From Rhizobiaceae bacterium (GTDB lineage Bacteria; Pseudomonadota; Alphaproteobacteria; Rhizobiales; Rhizobiaceae), in contig JACMIV010000354.1 of the NCBI GenBank assembly GCA_014380965.1, positions 1-8,343 on the forward strand: a stretch of DNA of 8,343 bases. The letters run 5' to 3'. Under the pieces are notes generated by a model. That model worked only from the letters and a program-made list of their open reading frames with translations, did not search any database and had not been told where the DNA came from. A program made the translations under genes and the position numbers. Positions 7,654 to 8,343 of the stretch are shown here, in pieces. The stretch's first letter is position 1; every line of letters begins with the position of its first letter.

Positions 7654-8343
7654 TCACACCGTTCCCTTGCCCGCATCGGACGTGCCGCGGGTCCGCCGGC
7701 GGCGCAGGAGAAGTCCGGTGCCGAGCGTCGCGCCGATCACGAGGAAGGAGATCGCTGTGGTCACCGTGCCGAGCGCGTAGATCGCCGGGGTCGTCACGGT
7801 CGTCGTCAGGCCCTGGAGTTCGAGCGGGAGGGTGTTCGGACCGCCGATCGCCTGGCTCGACCGGGCGATCTCGTCCCAGGAGAGGGTGAAGCCAAAGAGG
7901 GCGACGCCGACGAGATAAGGCGAGATGATCGGCAGCACGACATGGCGGAAGGTCTGCCAGGGCGTCGCCCCGAGATCGCGCGCGGCCTCCTCATACGCGG
8001 GATTGAAGCGGTTGAAGACGACGAACATGATCAGCATGCCGAAGGGCAGCGTCCAGGTAAGGTGGGCGCCGAGCGCCGAGGTCGAGAGGCCCATCGCCGA
8101 CTGGAAGCTGGGGCCGAAAATGCCGGTCGACTTTATGAAGCCGTCGAGGATGCGGAACTCCAGCGCGATGCCGAGCGAGACGACGATCGAGGGCATGATG
8201 AGGCGTGCGATCGCGAGATAGAAGAGCAGCGTCGAGCCGACGAAGCGCCGGCGGAAGGCAAGGCCCGCGAGCACCGAGATGACGACCGTCAGAAGCGTCA
8301 CCACGAGGCCGAGCTTGAAGGACCGGGCGAAGGCGGCCCAGAC
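7654..8343 (-). CDS. ABC transporter permease, PotC/PotI type (3' part; start beyond the right edge)
   Basis: This is an inner-membrane subunit of an ABC importer of the spermidine/putrescine class. The frame is open to the right edge, with about 229 codons visible. A GTG at 8302-8304 could be read as a start, but the 13 codons before it continue a family-like WAAFARSFKLGL sequence, so the true start is outside. Five transmembrane segments can be seen. Counting from that GTG-encoded residue, they are about -3 to 17, 24-50, 78-97, 121-145 and 166-196. The EAA loop, NPAYEEAARDLGATPWQTF (101-119), contacts the ATPase. GFTLSWDEI followed by LPLELQGL matches the PotC/YdcV end. The C-terminus is short, basic and cytosolic. 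The companion permease, ATPase and binding protein should lie to the right. The cargo is likely a polyamine or similar cation, but close relatives carry other compounds. The racemase gene follows on the same strand. Confidence 0.9.
   Translation of the reverse strand, partial: VWAAFARSFKLGLVVTLLTVVISVLAGLAFRRRFVGSTLLFYLAIARLIMPSIVVSLGIALEFRILDGFIKSTGIFGPSFQSAMGLSTSALGAHLTWTLPFGMLIMFVVFNRFNPAYEEAARDLGATPWQTFRHVVLPIISPYLVGVALFGFTLSWDEIARSSQAIGGPNTLPLELQGLTTTVTTPAIYALGTVTTAISFLVIGATLGTGLLLRRRRTRGTSDAGKGTV

Overview
The window reads as chromosomal DNA from a GC-rich alphaproteobacterium, most likely Rhizobiales. The basis is a rhizobial-type MetH N-terminus, GC-biased codon use throughout, a palindromic intergenic repeat of a kind common in that order, and a candidate SahR-type operator in front of metH. 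The genus cannot be fixed from this sequence alone. Seven protein genes are supported, two of them cut by the window edges. No rRNA, tRNA, CRISPR array or insertion sequence was seen.

Left part (1-3149). The minus strand carries the first 793 codons of metH (cobalamin-dependent methionine synthase), which runs off the left edge just after the cobalamin-binding DxHxxG motif. A 198-bp gap separates its start from a divergent 3-methyladenine DNA glycosylase gene on the plus strand. That gap holds a 20-bp interrupted palindrome resembling the methionine-cycle operator of alphaproteobacteria. A very long plus-strand open frame over metH is a shadow and is not annotated.

Middle (3150-4193). A minus-strand gene converges on the glycosylase gene. 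It encodes an uncharacterised membrane protein with two transmembrane segments and a cytosolic CBS pair. Its first three quarters and its upstream region are clearly poorer in G+C than the rest of the window, which suggests a later arrival or a mosaic gene. A roughly 250-bp AT-richer divergent promoter region separates it from the next gene.

Right part (4194-8343). This looks like part of an amine/amide uptake and catabolism region: a class III omega-aminotransferase (+), a nitrilase-superfamily amidohydrolase (+), an Asp/Glu/hydantoin-type racemase (-), and the C-terminal part of a PotC/PotI-type ABC transporter permease (-) running off the right edge. A sensible but unproven reading is that the transporter imports a polyamine, amide or hydantoin-like compound and the enzymes degrade it. 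Two copies of a ~150-bp inverted-repeat element sit in the gaps aminotransferase/hydrolase and permease/racemase. Their small internal hairpins are kept by compensating base changes, the most striking structural signal in the window. Apart from the CBS membrane protein and these repeats, the region looks ordinary; no clearly new multi-gene system was found.
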